This document shows positions 34,821-42,828 of a stretch of 64,000 nucleotides of DNA, piece by piece; the first letter of the stretch is position 1, and every line of letters begins with the position of its first letter. The notes beneath the pieces were generated by a model. The model was not told the origin of the DNA and did no database searches. It saw only the letters and a list, made by a program, of their open reading frames with translations. The stretch lies in contig NZ_CADIJL010000022.1 of NCBI RefSeq assembly GCF_902859695.1, forward strand, positions 1-64,000, given 5' to 3'. The DNA comes from Achromobacter ruhlandii. Lineage in GTDB: Bacteria > Pseudomonadota > Gammaproteobacteria > Burkholderiales > Burkholderiaceae_B. Made by a program: the position numbers and the translations under genes.

Positions 34821-36149
34821 CTACAGTTGCGCCAGGGTCTCATCCGCCGCCGCCAGCAGCAGGTCGGCGTGTTCCCGCGCGAACGGCAGCTGCGGCCGCA
34901 GCTTGAGCACGTTGCCGTGCAGGCCGGTGGCGCTGAGCAGCACGCGGCGCTGGCGCATCAGGTTGACGAAGCGGTGCGTCTCTTCCCTGGCGGGCGTCTT
35001 CGCGGCGCGGTCCCGCACCAGTTCGACGCCGATGAAGAGGCCGTCGCCGCGCACGTCGCCGATGAGCGCGTGGCGCTCGGCCAGCGCGCGGAAACCGTCG
35101 CGCAGGTACTGGCCGGTGCGGGCGGCGTTGGCCTGCAGGCCTTCGTCCTCGATCACCGAGAGCGTGGCCTGGGCCGCGGCGCAGGCCACCGGATTGCCAC
35201 CGAAGGTATTGAAGTAGCGCGCCTCGCGGCCAAAGCGTTCCAGGATGTCGGGGCGCGAGACCATGGCGGCGATGGGGTGGCCGTTGCCCATCGGCTTGCC
35301 CATGGTGACGATGTCCGGCACGAGATCGTGGCGCTGGAAGCCCCACATGCACGAGCCGGTGCGGGCGAAGCCGGCCTGCACTTCATCGGCGATGAACAGG
35401 CCGCCGGCGTCGCGGATGGCCTGCGCCGCCGGCGCCAGGAAGCCGGCCGGGTCGCTGTAGACGCCGTCGCTGGACAGGATCGTGTCCACCAGCAGCGCGG
35501 CCGGCTTGATGCCGTGGCGCCGCAGGTCGTCGATGGCGGCCTGCACCTGCTGGCCGAACCATTGTCCGAGGGTGGCCGGGTCGTGGCGGTAGCTGTCGGG
35601 CACGGCCACGGCGCGGGTGTCCACGCCCAGCGGCACGGCCTGGCCGAGCGAGGGCGACACGGCCGCGACCGCGGCGGTGACGCCGTGGTACGCCAGCTGC
35701 GTGACGATGACGCCGGTGCCGCCGGTGTGGCTGCGCGCCACGCGCAGCGCCAGGTCGTTGGCCTCGCTGCCGGTGCAGGTGAAGATGACCTGTGACAGCG
35801 GCTGCGGGAACGTCGCCAGCAGGCGCTCGGCGTAGTCCAGCACGCCGTCGTGCAGATAGCGGGTGTGGGTGTTCAGCACCGCCGCCTGCTCGGCGATGGC
35901 GCGCACCACGCGCGGATGGCTGTGGCCCACCGAGGCCACGTTGTTGTAGGCGTCCAGGTAGCGCTCGCCGTCGGCGCCGTAGAGCCACACGCCTTCGCCG
36001 CGCACGATGTGCAGCGGCTGGTCGTAGAACAGGCGGTAGGCCGGCCCCAGCACGCGCTGGCGGCGGGCGATCAGCTCGCGTTCGGCCGGCGGCAGCGCGT
36101 CGGCCGCGGCGGGGTCGAAGGCGTTGAGCATGGCTTGGTCTCGGCTCAT
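34821..36149 (-). CDS. Class III aminotransferase-fold PLP enzyme, probable phospho-lyase (AGXT2L-like)
   Basis: A 442-residue PLP enzyme. YNNVASVGHSHPRVV, LNTHTRYLHD, FTCTGSEANDLALRVAR and TMGKPMGNGHP (PLP lysine K285) match the ethanolamine-phosphate and phosphohydroxylysine phospho-lyase subgroup much better than ordinary omega-transaminases, as do FGGNPVACAAAQATL and VRGDGLFIGVELVRD. These enzymes remove phosphate and ammonia from a phosphorylated amino alcohol, giving an aldehyde. The preceding gene encodes a small-molecule kinase, overlapping by ATGA, which would supply that phosphorylated substrate. Start ATG at 36149 follows GGAGACTCTTGT. Confidence 0.87.
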   Translation of the reverse strand: MSRDQAMLNAFDPAAADALPPAERELIARRQRVLGPAYRLFYDQPLHIVRGEGVWLYGADGERYLDAYNNVASVGHSHPRVVRAIAEQAAVLNTHTRYLHDGVLDYAERLLATFPQPLSQVIFTCTGSEANDLALRVARSHTGGTGVIVTQLAYHGVTAAVAAVSPSLGQAVPLGVDTRAVAVPDSYRHDPATLGQWFGQQVQAAIDDLRRHGIKPAALLVDTILSSDGVYSDPAGFLAPAAQAIRDAGGLFIADEVQAGFARTGSCMWGFQRHDLVPDIVTMGKPMGNGHPIAAMVSRPDILERFGREARYFNTFGGNPVACAAAQATLSVIEDEGLQANAARTGQYLRDGFRALAERHALIGDVRGDGLFIGVELVRDRAAKTPAREETHRFVNLMRQRRVLLSATGLHGNVLKLRPQLPFAREHADLLLAAADETLAQL

Positions 36150-37225
36150 ACAAGAGTCTCCATCGGGGTCTGGCTGGCGGCCAGCAGGATGTCGCTGGCC
36201 TGCTGCCGGGGCAGGGCGTCCAGGCGCGCCAGGCCGGTCCAGGCCAGGCCGTTGTTGCGCAGGATGTACTGGCGGTTTTCGGGGTGCTGCTGCGCGCGCC
36301 AGCCGGTGATGGCCACCGTGATCAACAGGCGCGTGGCGATCAGGTCGGGCAGCAGCGCGATTTCGGTGTCGGTCAGCGGCAGCGTCTGGTGGTAGCTGGC
36401 CAGGCACTGGCGCAGGCCCGCCGACAGCGGGTCGGGCGCGTCGTCGAGCAGATAGGCGGCGGCCACGGCCAGGTCCTGCGCCAGCGGCGCGCGCACCATG
36501 TCGCCGAAGTCGAGCAGCGCCGCGATCTGTTCGGGGTCGTCGCGCGCCACCATCACGTTGTAGGGGTTGAGATCGTTGTGGATGACCTGGCGCCGCAACC
36601 CGCCCAGGCGCGGCCGCAGGTCATTGACGAAGCGTTCGAGCTGGCGCTCGGCCAGCCGGCGGCGGTCCGCCTCGGGAATCTTCGGCAGCAGGTCGGCGAT
36701 GCGGTCGGCGTGCTGCAGGTCCCACAGCAGTTCGTGGTCGGCCATGGCGTGGTCGAAGCCGGCCAGGGCCAGGTCGAACTGCGCCAGGGCCCGGCCCAGC
36801 GCGCGGTACTGCGCCGGACTGCGGGCCACCTGGTGCAGCGGCACGCCCTGCACGAAGGTCATCAGCCGCAATGCCCGGCGCGCGCCGTCGCCGGCGTCGT
36901 GCCAGTGCACGTAGTCGCCTTGCAGGCCCGGGATCAGGCGCGGCACCGGCGGCTCGCCGCCGGCCCGCATGAGGCGCAGTTGCGCCTGGGTGTGGAAGTC
37001 GGTGACCGCCGGGTCCTCGGCCGGGTGGGTGGCCTTGAGCACGTAGGCGCCGCCGGCGGCGTCGCGCAGCAGGAAGTTCTGGTCGCGCTCGCTCGACAGC
37101 AGCGTGGCCTGGGCCAGCAGGCCGTAGTGGTGTTGCGCCAGGGCCTCGGCCTGTGACAGGGACAGCTTGGGCGGCTCGGCCGCGAACAGCGCCTGGCCGG
37201 CGCTGGGAAGGTTGCCGCCGCTCAT
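36146..37225 (-). CDS. Aminoglycoside phosphotransferase-fold small-molecule kinase (hydroxylysine kinase-like)
   Basis: A 359-residue APH-type kinase. The catalytic loop VIHNDLNPYNVMV starts with H216, and LLDFGDMV supplies the metal-binding Asp. The N-lobe has NFLLRDAAGGAYVLKATHP, with the ATP-binding lysine. It resembles kinases paired, or fused, with AGXT2L-like phospho-lyases in bacteria and vertebrates (hydroxylysine kinase). It is coupled by ATGA overlaps to the M20 gene before it and the phospho-lyase after it. It should phosphorylate a hydroxyl on an amino alcohol; 5-hydroxylysine or an ethanolamine derivative are candidates. Confidence 0.85.
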   Translation of the reverse strand: MSGGNLPSAGQALFAAEPPKLSLSQAEALAQHHYGLLAQATLLSSERDQNFLLRDAAGGAYVLKATHPAEDPAVTDFHTQAQLRLMRAGGEPPVPRLIPGLQGDYVHWHDAGDGARRALRLMTFVQGVPLHQVARSPAQYRALGRALAQFDLALAGFDHAMADHELLWDLQHADRIADLLPKIPEADRRRLAERQLERFVNDLRPRLGGLRRQVIHNDLNPYNVMVARDDPEQIAALLDFGDMVRAPLAQDLAVAAAYLLDDAPDPLSAGLRQCLASYHQTLPLTDTEIALLPDLIATRLLITVAITGWRAQQHPENRQYILRNNGLAWTGLARLDALPRQQASDILLAASQTPMETLV

Positions 37226-38520
37226 GCCTGACGCTCTTCCAGGCCGCACCACTCGGCGATGAACAGGGCGATGGTCTGGGTGACCTTGCGCACCGATTCC
37301 AGGTTGACCGCTTCGTCGTAACCGTGCGGCATGCGGCATTCCGGGCCGTAGACGATGGCCGGGGTGTCGGCGTACAGGCCGTAGAAGCGGGCGTCGGTGG
37401 CGGCCGACGTGGCGTATTCGCGCAGCGGTTCGCCGAACACCTGCTCGTGCGCGGCGCGCAGCGCGGCCTCGGCCTCGTCGGCGTTCCGCAGTTCGTAGCC
37501 CTCGGCCATGAAGCCGTGGTAGACCACCTTGGGCGGATGCTTGGCCAGGAACGGATCGCGCGCCGCGGCCTGGGCCACGAAGGCCTCGATCTCGGCGCGC
37601 GCGGCTTCCAGGCTCTGGCCCGGATAGACCGCCACGCGCATGTCGAAGGTGCACCAGGCCGGCACGCTGGACGGCCAGTCGCCGCCGGCGATCTTGCCGA
37701 GGTTGAAGCGGATGGGGTGAGGGTGGTCGCAGAAGTGGCGGTGGTCGCACTTGTTGGCGTTCCAGCGCGTCTCCAGCTCGTCCAGCGCCTGGATCAGGAA
37801 GATCGCCTTCTGGATGGCGTTGGCGCCCGCGCCGGTGAAAGCGGCCGAGGCGTGCTGGGGGTCGCCTTCGACCTGCACCTGGAACCACATCGGCCCGACC
37901 TGGGCGCGCATCAGCATGGGCAGCAGCGGTTCCGGGATGAAGGCGGCGTCGGCGCGATAGCCGCGCGCCAGGCAGGCCAGGGCGCCGTTGCCGGTGCATT
38001 CCTCTTCCACCACCGATTGCAGGAACACGTCGCCGGCCGGCGCCAGGCCGATCGCGGCGAGCGCGTCCATGGCCGACAGGCAGGCGACCAGGCCGGACTT
38101 CATGTCGCCGGCGCCGCGGCCGTGCATCCAGCCGTCGACGATGGCGGGGTCATAGGGGTCGCGGCTCCATTGCGCCAGCGGGCCGACCGGCACCACGTCG
38201 ATGTGACCGTTCAGGATCAGCGAGCGGCCTTTCAGGCTGCGGGCGCGGTGCGCGCCGACCACGTTGTAGGCGTTGTCATAGGACACCGCCACCGGCGAAA
38301 AGCCAGGCAGGTGGCGGATGGCCTCGACGTCGATGCGCCAGCGGTCCACCGCGTAGCCGCGTTCGGCGTAGCGCGCCGCCATGAAATCCTGCGCGGTGGC
38401 TTCTTCGCCGCGCTGCGACGGCAGGCGCACCAGTTGCGCGGTCAGTTCGGTCTGGGCCGCGAAGCCCGCGTCCACGGCTTGGAGGATGCGCTGGCGCAGC
38501 GCCGGGGTCAGTTCTGGCAT
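37222..38520 (-). CDS. M20 family metallohydrolase (ArgE/DapE-like deacylase)
   Basis: A 432-residue zinc hydrolase. Metal and catalytic residues are visible: H106 and D108 in NGHIDVVPVG, D139 in RGAGDMKSG, and E172-E173 in VVEEECTG. The dimerisation domain follows with VQVEGDPQHASAAF. It has no signal peptide. It is the first gene of a coupled three-gene operon with kinase and phospho-lyase, so it probably removes an acyl group from an imported N-acyl amino alcohol before phosphorylation. The promoter region carries motifs shared with the MocR operator. Confidence 0.88.
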   Translation of the reverse strand: MPELTPALRQRILQAVDAGFAAQTELTAQLVRLPSQRGEEATAQDFMAARYAERGYAVDRWRIDVEAIRHLPGFSPVAVSYDNAYNVVGAHRARSLKGRSLILNGHIDVVPVGPLAQWSRDPYDPAIVDGWMHGRGAGDMKSGLVACLSAMDALAAIGLAPAGDVFLQSVVEEECTGNGALACLARGYRADAAFIPEPLLPMLMRAQVGPMWFQVQVEGDPQHASAAFTGAGANAIQKAIFLIQALDELETRWNANKCDHRHFCDHPHPIRFNLGKIAGGDWPSSVPAWCTFDMRVAVYPGQSLEAARAEIEAFVAQAAARDPFLAKHPPKVVYHGFMAEGYELRNADEAEAALRAAHEQVFGEPLREYATSAATDARFYGLYADTPAIVYGPECRMPHGYDEAVNLESVRKVTQTIALFIAEWCGLEERQA

Positions 38521-38567
38521 GGATGTGCTCGAGGTTGACAGGGAACCCGGCCATGCTAGGGAAAATT

Positions 38568-38610
38568 GGATTGGTGAAAAATAGCCAATCCGGGTTATTT
38601 GATATAGCCA
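38568..38610 (-). promoter_or_regulatory. Second MocR-type site before the M20-kinase-lyase operon
   Basis: GGATTGG (38568-38574) and CCAATCC (38585-38591) form a 7-bp inverted repeat. ATAGCCA occurs twice in direct orientation, at 38581-38587 and 38604-38610, 23 bp apart (about two helical turns). The same ATAGCCA and CCAATC words occur at the MFS/MocR promoter, which ties this operon to the MocR regulator. Confidence 0.6.
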
Positions 38611-38634
38611 CTTTGCGGCTGCGGCATCTCGATG

Positions 38635-38660
38635 CCCTGGCGCCGGTCAGTCCGCCAGGG
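38635..38660 (-). terminator. Hairpin ending the tct/antiporter operon
   Basis: CCCTGGCG (38635-38642) and CGCCAGGG (38653-38660) are perfectly complementary with a 10-nt loop, 6 bp past the antiporter stop codon. A run of nine G residues (38658-38666) overlaps its edge. Confidence 0.55.
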
Positions 38661-38666
38661 GGGGGG

Positions 38667-39926
38667 TCATAGCAGGAACAGGAGTGACGCGGCCACCAGG
38701 GTCGGCGCCAGTGCGCCGGCCAGCAGCCCGGGCATGCTGACCGCGCCGTTGTCGAACCCGCCGCGCAGCAGGGCGACCCCGGCGGGGTTGGGCGCGTTGG
38801 CGATCACCGTCAGGCCGCCGCCGGCGACCGCGCCCGCCACCAGCATGTACTGCGCCTGCGCCGGAATGCCGTCGATCAACGACCCCAGGTAGGTCAGGGC
38901 GGCATTGTCGGTGACGGCGGTCAGGGCCAGGGCGCCGAAGAACAGCACGCGCGGTTCAAGTCCGCTGACGATGGGTTGCAGCCACCATTGCTGCATGCCG
39001 CCCAGCACCACCAGCCCGGCCAGGAAGAAGCCGACCAGCAAGGCTTCCTTGATGATCAGCCGGCTCTGGTGCGCGGGGTAGGCCTGGGTATAACCCAGGA
39101 AGAACAGGAACAGCCCGAGGAAGATGATCGGATGGTGGGCGAACAGGACGACCGACGCCAGGAACAGCAGGTGCGCCGCGATGACGGTGGACGACATCGG
39201 CGTGGCGCTGTTGCCGACGGCCATGACATCGCCGGAGTGCAGGTGCGGCCGCAGCAGCCAGGTGACCGCGGTGGCATTGATCAGCACCGCCAGCGCGGCC
39301 TTCCAGCCGAACATCTTGAGCATGAAGGCGCTGTCCCAGCCCCAGGTCGCGGCGACCATCAGCACGGGCGGCGCCGCGTACGAGGTCAGGGTGCCGCCGA
39401 TCGAGATATTCACGAACAGCACGCCCAGCGCCAGATATTTCAGCCGCTCCGGCATGGCGCGGTGAAAGACCTGCGGCGCCAGCATCATCGCCGCGATGGT
39501 CATGGCGGCCGGTTCCGTGATCAGCGAGCCAGCCAGCGGCACCAGGGCCAGGCACAGCCATGCCTTGGCGGTCCGGTCGGCGATCGGCATCCACCTGGCG
39601 AGGCGGTCGACCAGCCGCATGACCGCCGTGAGGACGGGCAGCGAGGCGGCGATGACCATGACCACGAAGACGAAGGCCGGTTCGGTGTAGTTGCGCGATT
39701 CGGCGTATTCGAGGGCGCTGGCGCCGGAGGCGCCCAGGGCCATCAGGACCAGCAGGACGGCGGCCCAGAAGCCAAACACCACTTCGACCTCGCCGAGCAG
39801 GTGCAGCAAGCCATGATGGCGCTTGCTGCGGTGCGCCAGTCGCAGGAACAGCGGCGCGGAGAAGGTATGCAGCAGGGCGATCGCGAATACGATCGCGGCA
39901 ATGATCTCAATCGGGTTGTCTGTCAC
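38667..39926 (-). CDS. Putative Na+/H+ antiporter family membrane protein
   Basis: A 419-residue protein with ten or more hydrophobic segments, including IIAAIVFAIALLHTF at the start and LLAGALAPTLVAASLLFLL at the end. Features recall the ion-transporter superfamily antiporters: SLITEPAAMTIAAMML, GTLTSYAAPPVLMVAA and TDNAALTYLGSL, where polar residues sit inside membrane segments. It is the last gene after tctB, tctA and an unknown gene, 24 bp from the latter. The family name is from memory of the pattern; the ion carried is not shown. Confidence 0.75.
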   Translation of the reverse strand: MTDNPIEIIAAIVFAIALLHTFSAPLFLRLAHRSKRHHGLLHLLGEVEVVFGFWAAVLLVLMALGASGASALEYAESRNYTEPAFVFVVMVIAASLPVLTAVMRLVDRLARWMPIADRTAKAWLCLALVPLAGSLITEPAAMTIAAMMLAPQVFHRAMPERLKYLALGVLFVNISIGGTLTSYAAPPVLMVAATWGWDSAFMLKMFGWKAALAVLINATAVTWLLRPHLHSGDVMAVGNSATPMSSTVIAAHLLFLASVVLFAHHPIIFLGLFLFFLGYTQAYPAHQSRLIIKEALLVGFFLAGLVVLGGMQQWWLQPIVSGLEPRVLFFGALALTAVTDNAALTYLGSLIDGIPAQAQYMLVAGAVAGGGLTVIANAPNPAGVALLRGGFDNGAVSMPGLLAGALAPTLVAASLLFLL

Positions 39927-39950
39927 GCCCGGGATTCCTTGAAAGAGGGT

Positions 39951-40421
39951 TCATACCCGCGCGACGTCGATCCACAGGCGCGCCATGACGACCTGGCGGA
40001 CCAGGTCGTACAAATGGGCCGGCGCTTCGGCGGCGACCAGCACCCGGCGGATCAGCGCCTGCAAGTCCACGCGCAGGCACGGCTGGGGCAGCGGGGTTGC
40101 CCGCGCGCGCGCCGTGGCCATGAGGCGGATGAAGTCGAGCGACGGCGTGTCGATCCGCAGCTCCGCGTCCGCCGGCGGCAACACGGCATCGCGCAAGGCT
40201 TCCAGCGTCGAGCAGATATAGATGTCGGAGGGGGGGAGGCCGTTGGCGTCGATGCCGAGGTGCCACTCCTGCGTGCCGATGAGGGTGGCGCTGGCGCCCG
40301 CCGCGGGCGCCTCGAAGCGCAGCCGGCTGAACTCGAGCAATTCCATCAATTCCACGAAAGACAGGCCGCGCGCAATCGGCGACGTGGGCGCGGCGCCTTG
40401 GGGACCGTCGTGCAGTCGCAT
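39951..40421 (-). CDS. Unknown 156-residue protein between tctA and the antiporter
   Basis: I do not recognise a family. It is soluble, without signal peptide or membrane segments, acidic in the first half (LSFVELMELLEFSRLRFE, THE GTQEWHLGID region) and ends with two helices rich in Leu/Ala/Val (VDLQALIRRVLVAAEAPAHLY). The ATG at 40421 follows CAGGAGTACGCC, a good ribosome binding site, which supports that it is real. It is 59 bp after tctA and 24 bp before the antiporter, in the position where tctC or an accessory gene might be expected. Confidence 0.65.
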   Translation of the reverse strand: MRLHDGPQGAAPTSPIARGLSFVELMELLEFSRLRFEAPAAGASATLIGTQEWHLGIDANGLPPSDIYICSTLEALRDAVLPPADAELRIDTPSLDFIRLMATARARATPLPQPCLRVDLQALIRRVLVAAEAPAHLYDLVRQVVMARLWIDVARV

Positions 40422-40480
40422 GGCGTACTCCTGGTGATGCGTCGGGGCCGCCGGATGGCGGCCCCATGTCATGCGGTTTT

Positions 40481-41995
40481 TCAGGTTCGGGCCTGTTCCA
40501 TCTCACGGACCTTGTAGCGGTTGCGCACGGTCGAGTAGACCAGCCACAAGGCCAGCGCCAGGATCGCGTAGACGAAGGCGGCGCTGATCGGGCGGTCGAT
40601 GAAGATGCTCATCTGGCCGCGCGACAGCAGCAGGGCGCGGCGGAAGTTCTCTTCGACCATCGGCCCCAGCACGAAGCCGAGCAGCAGCGGCGCGGGCGAG
40701 AAATGCAGCTTCAGGAACAGATAGCCGACCATGCCCAGCACCAGCACCATGCCGACGTCGAACAGGCTGTTGTTGGTGCTGTACACCCCCACGCAGACGA
40801 AGAACAGCGCCGACGGGAAGAGATATTTGTAGGGCACCTTGAGCAGCTTGGCCCACATCCCGATCAGGGGCAGGTTCATGATGACCAGCATGACGTTGCC
40901 GATCCAGAAGCTGGCGATCAGGCCCCAGAACAGGTCGGCATGCTCGGTCACCATCTGCGGGCCGGGCTGGATGCCATGGATGATCAGCGCGCCCAGCATC
41001 AGCGCCATGACCGAGTCGCCGGGGATGCCCAGGCTCATGGTCGGGATGAAGCTGGTCTGCGCCGCCGAGTTATTGGCCGCTTCGGGGCCGGCGATGCCTT
41101 CGATGGCGCCATGGCCGAAGCGGTTGGGCGTCTTGGACACGCGCTTTTCGACGGCATACGACATGAACGACGCGATGGTCGCGCCGGTGCCCGGCAGGAT
41201 GCCCAGGATCGCGCCGATGGCGCTGCCCCGCGCGATCGGCATCGCCGACTGCTTGATGTCGCCCGGCTCGGGCCGCACGGACATCTTGGTGGCGCTGCCT
41301 ACGGTGGTCGCCTTGCCGATGCGGTTGACGTTGGCGAAGAAGTCCGCCAGGCCGAACAGGCCCATCGCCAGCGCCACCAGTTGCACGCCGTCGCTCAGTT
41401 CGATCACGCCGAAGGCGTAGCGGATGGTGCCGGTGTTGACGTCGGTGCCGACCACGCCGATCAGCAGCCCCAGGAACACCATGGCCACGCCCTTGATGGC
41501 CGAGCCCTTGGCCAGGGTGGCGCCGGCGAACAGCCCCAGCATCATCATCGAGAAATACTCGGCCGGGCCGAACTGGAAGGCCACCTCCACCAGCACCGGC
41601 GAGAACAGGATCATGATGATGATGCCGACGCTCGCGCCGATGAACGAGGCCAGCACCAGCATGAACAGCGCCGAGCCGGACTTGCCGCGCCGGGCCAGGG
41701 GATTGCCGTCCAGGCAGGTGACGGCATGGGACGGCGTGCCCGGCAGGTTGAGCAGGATGCAGGTGATGCCGCCGCCGTATTGGGCGCCGTAGTAGATGCC
41801 GGCCAGCATCATCAGGGCGGCGACCGGCGTCATGGCGTAGGTGAGCGGCAGCAGGATGGAGATCGCGGCCAGCACGCCCATGCCGGGCAGCACGCCGATC
41901 ATGTTGCCCATGAAGACGCCGAAGATCGACCAGAGCAGGTTGTCCCACTGGAAGGCGACGGAGAATCCGTGCAAAACGTTATCGAAGAGTTCCAT
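40481..41995 (-). CDS. tctA: Tripartite tricarboxylate transporter, large membrane subunit TctA
   Basis: A 504-residue protein with about twelve membrane segments. TctA landmarks include GVLPGMGVLAAISILLPLTY, YGGGITCILLNLPGTPSHA, LPGTGATIASFMSYAVEK, and FIPTMSLGIPGDSVMALMLG. It carries carboxylates by a cation gradient, given a periplasmic TctC partner. No TctC gene lies in this operon or window. It starts 3 bp after tctB. Confidence 0.93.
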   Translation of the reverse strand: MELFDNVLHGFSVAFQWDNLLWSIFGVFMGNMIGVLPGMGVLAAISILLPLTYAMTPVAALMMLAGIYYGAQYGGGITCILLNLPGTPSHAVTCLDGNPLARRGKSGSALFMLVLASFIGASVGIIIMILFSPVLVEVAFQFGPAEYFSMMMLGLFAGATLAKGSAIKGVAMVFLGLLIGVVGTDVNTGTIRYAFGVIELSDGVQLVALAMGLFGLADFFANVNRIGKATTVGSATKMSVRPEPGDIKQSAMPIARGSAIGAILGILPGTGATIASFMSYAVEKRVSKTPNRFGHGAIEGIAGPEAANNSAAQTSFIPTMSLGIPGDSVMALMLGALIIHGIQPGPQMVTEHADLFWGLIASFWIGNVMLVIMNLPLIGMWAKLLKVPYKYLFPSALFFVCVGVYSTNNSLFDVGMVLVLGMVGYLFLKLHFSPAPLLLGFVLGPMVEENFRRALLLSRGQMSIFIDRPISAAFVYAILALALWLVYSTVRNRYKVREMEQART

Positions 41996-41998
41996 GGA

Positions 41999-42484
41999 TC
42001 ATCCCCAGCGCAGCATCGGGAACTGCAGCTGCAGCGCCCACGAGAAAACGACCGCGCCGAACAGCGTCATCGCGGCGGCGAGAATCGCGGCGGATTTGTA
42101 TGTGTTCGAGGTGTCGCCCAGCGCCGACACAAACACCAGCGCGAAGGTGGCCGGCAGGAAGCCCAGATACTGGCCGATCACGATGAACAGCGCGATCCCG
42201 GCGGCGATGCAGGCCATGCCGCGCAGGCGCTCGCGCCGCGTGGGTTGCGGCAATTGCTCTTCAAGCTGTTCTTCCTGGATTTCGTCGGGGTCGGGGCTGA
42301 GCGGGATCAGGATGCCCAGGGCAACCAGGAAGCAGCCCACCAGCATCGGAAAATAGCCCGGCCCCATGCGCGCCAGTTCGCCAATGTTGTAGGTGGTGGC
42401 CTCGAAGAGGGTCAGCGCGCCGCAGAGGGCGATGAACGCGCCTCCCCACAGATCGCGCTTTCTAGAGAATATGGTGCTGCCCAT
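41999..42484 (-). CDS. tctB: Tripartite tricarboxylate transporter, small membrane subunit TctB
   Basis: A 161-residue membrane protein with about four to five segments (WGGAFIALCGALTLFEATTY, GPGYFPMLVGCFLVALGIL, then a charged loop PDPDEIQEEQLEEQ and two closing hydrophobic hairpins). This is the normal TctB plan. ATG at 42484 follows GGGGAGCACGCC. It opens a leftward operon tctB-tctA-unknown-antiporter and diverges from the two-component system. Confidence 0.88.
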   Translation of the reverse strand: MGSTIFSRKRDLWGGAFIALCGALTLFEATTYNIGELARMGPGYFPMLVGCFLVALGILIPLSPDPDEIQEEQLEEQLPQPTRRERLRGMACIAAGIALFIVIGQYLGFLPATFALVFVSALGDTSNTYKSAAILAAAMTLFGAVVFSWALQLQFPMLRWG

Positions 42485-42676
42485 GGCGTGCTCCCCGTTT
42501 TTTGTTGATGACAAGACCGCGGGCCGTGCGTGCGCATGACCCGGGGAGCGGGGACTTTAAGAACGGCGCCTTGCATTTTGCTTTCGCGCGGCGGCGCCCG
42601 GATTACGGGATAACCAGAAGGCCGGCCGCCGCGCCGCCAAGGGGCGTAAGCAAGGCTTAACAACGTTCATTCTTCA

Positions 42677-42694
42677 TGTTCACGAAAGTGAACA
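42677..42694. promoter_or_regulatory. Perfect 18-bp palindrome in the tctB/sensor kinase intergenic region
   Basis: TGTTCACGAAAGTGAACA: TGTTCAC and GTGAACA are perfect 7-bp arms around GAAA. It lies in the 344-bp gene-free region (42485-42828) between the transporter operon and the kinase gene, so it is the best candidate binding site for the adjacent NtrC-like response regulator. Confidence 0.6.
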
Positions 42695-42726
42695 ATCCGC
42701 GTCGAAAAAGGCCTGGATCGCCGCCC

Positions 42727-42740
42727 GGCATGATTCTTGC
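42727..42740 (+). promoter_or_regulatory. Candidate sigma-54 promoter (-24 GG / -12 GC)
   Basis: GGCATGATTCTTGC has GG and GC exactly 10 bp apart with TTGC at the -12 element, as sigma-54 promoters do; the -24 part GGCAT departs slightly from the consensus. It points toward the sensor kinase gene, 89 bp upstream of its ATG and 33 bp after the palindrome. Autoregulation of the pair is suggested. Confidence 0.4.
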
Positions 42741-42828
42741 CCGCGCTCGCGGCGCTTTCGAAATCTTGCAAATTGGTGGGCCCGACTGACCACGGCATAA
42801 TCACGTTTTGCTGTCTGCGCCGTCGATC

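Noticed and set aside
34821-36149. Plain omega-transaminase or glutamate-1-semialdehyde aminomutase
   Set aside because: The NNVASVGHSHP, LNTHTRYLHD and TMGKPMGNGHP signatures plus the coupled kinase fit the phospho-lyase group better.
38657-38666. Run of nine G residues as a possible phase-variation tract
   Set aside because: It lies between genes, after the antiporter stop codon and away from the M20 promoter motifs, so slippage would not switch a reading frame. It may also be a sequencing-sensitive homopolymer.
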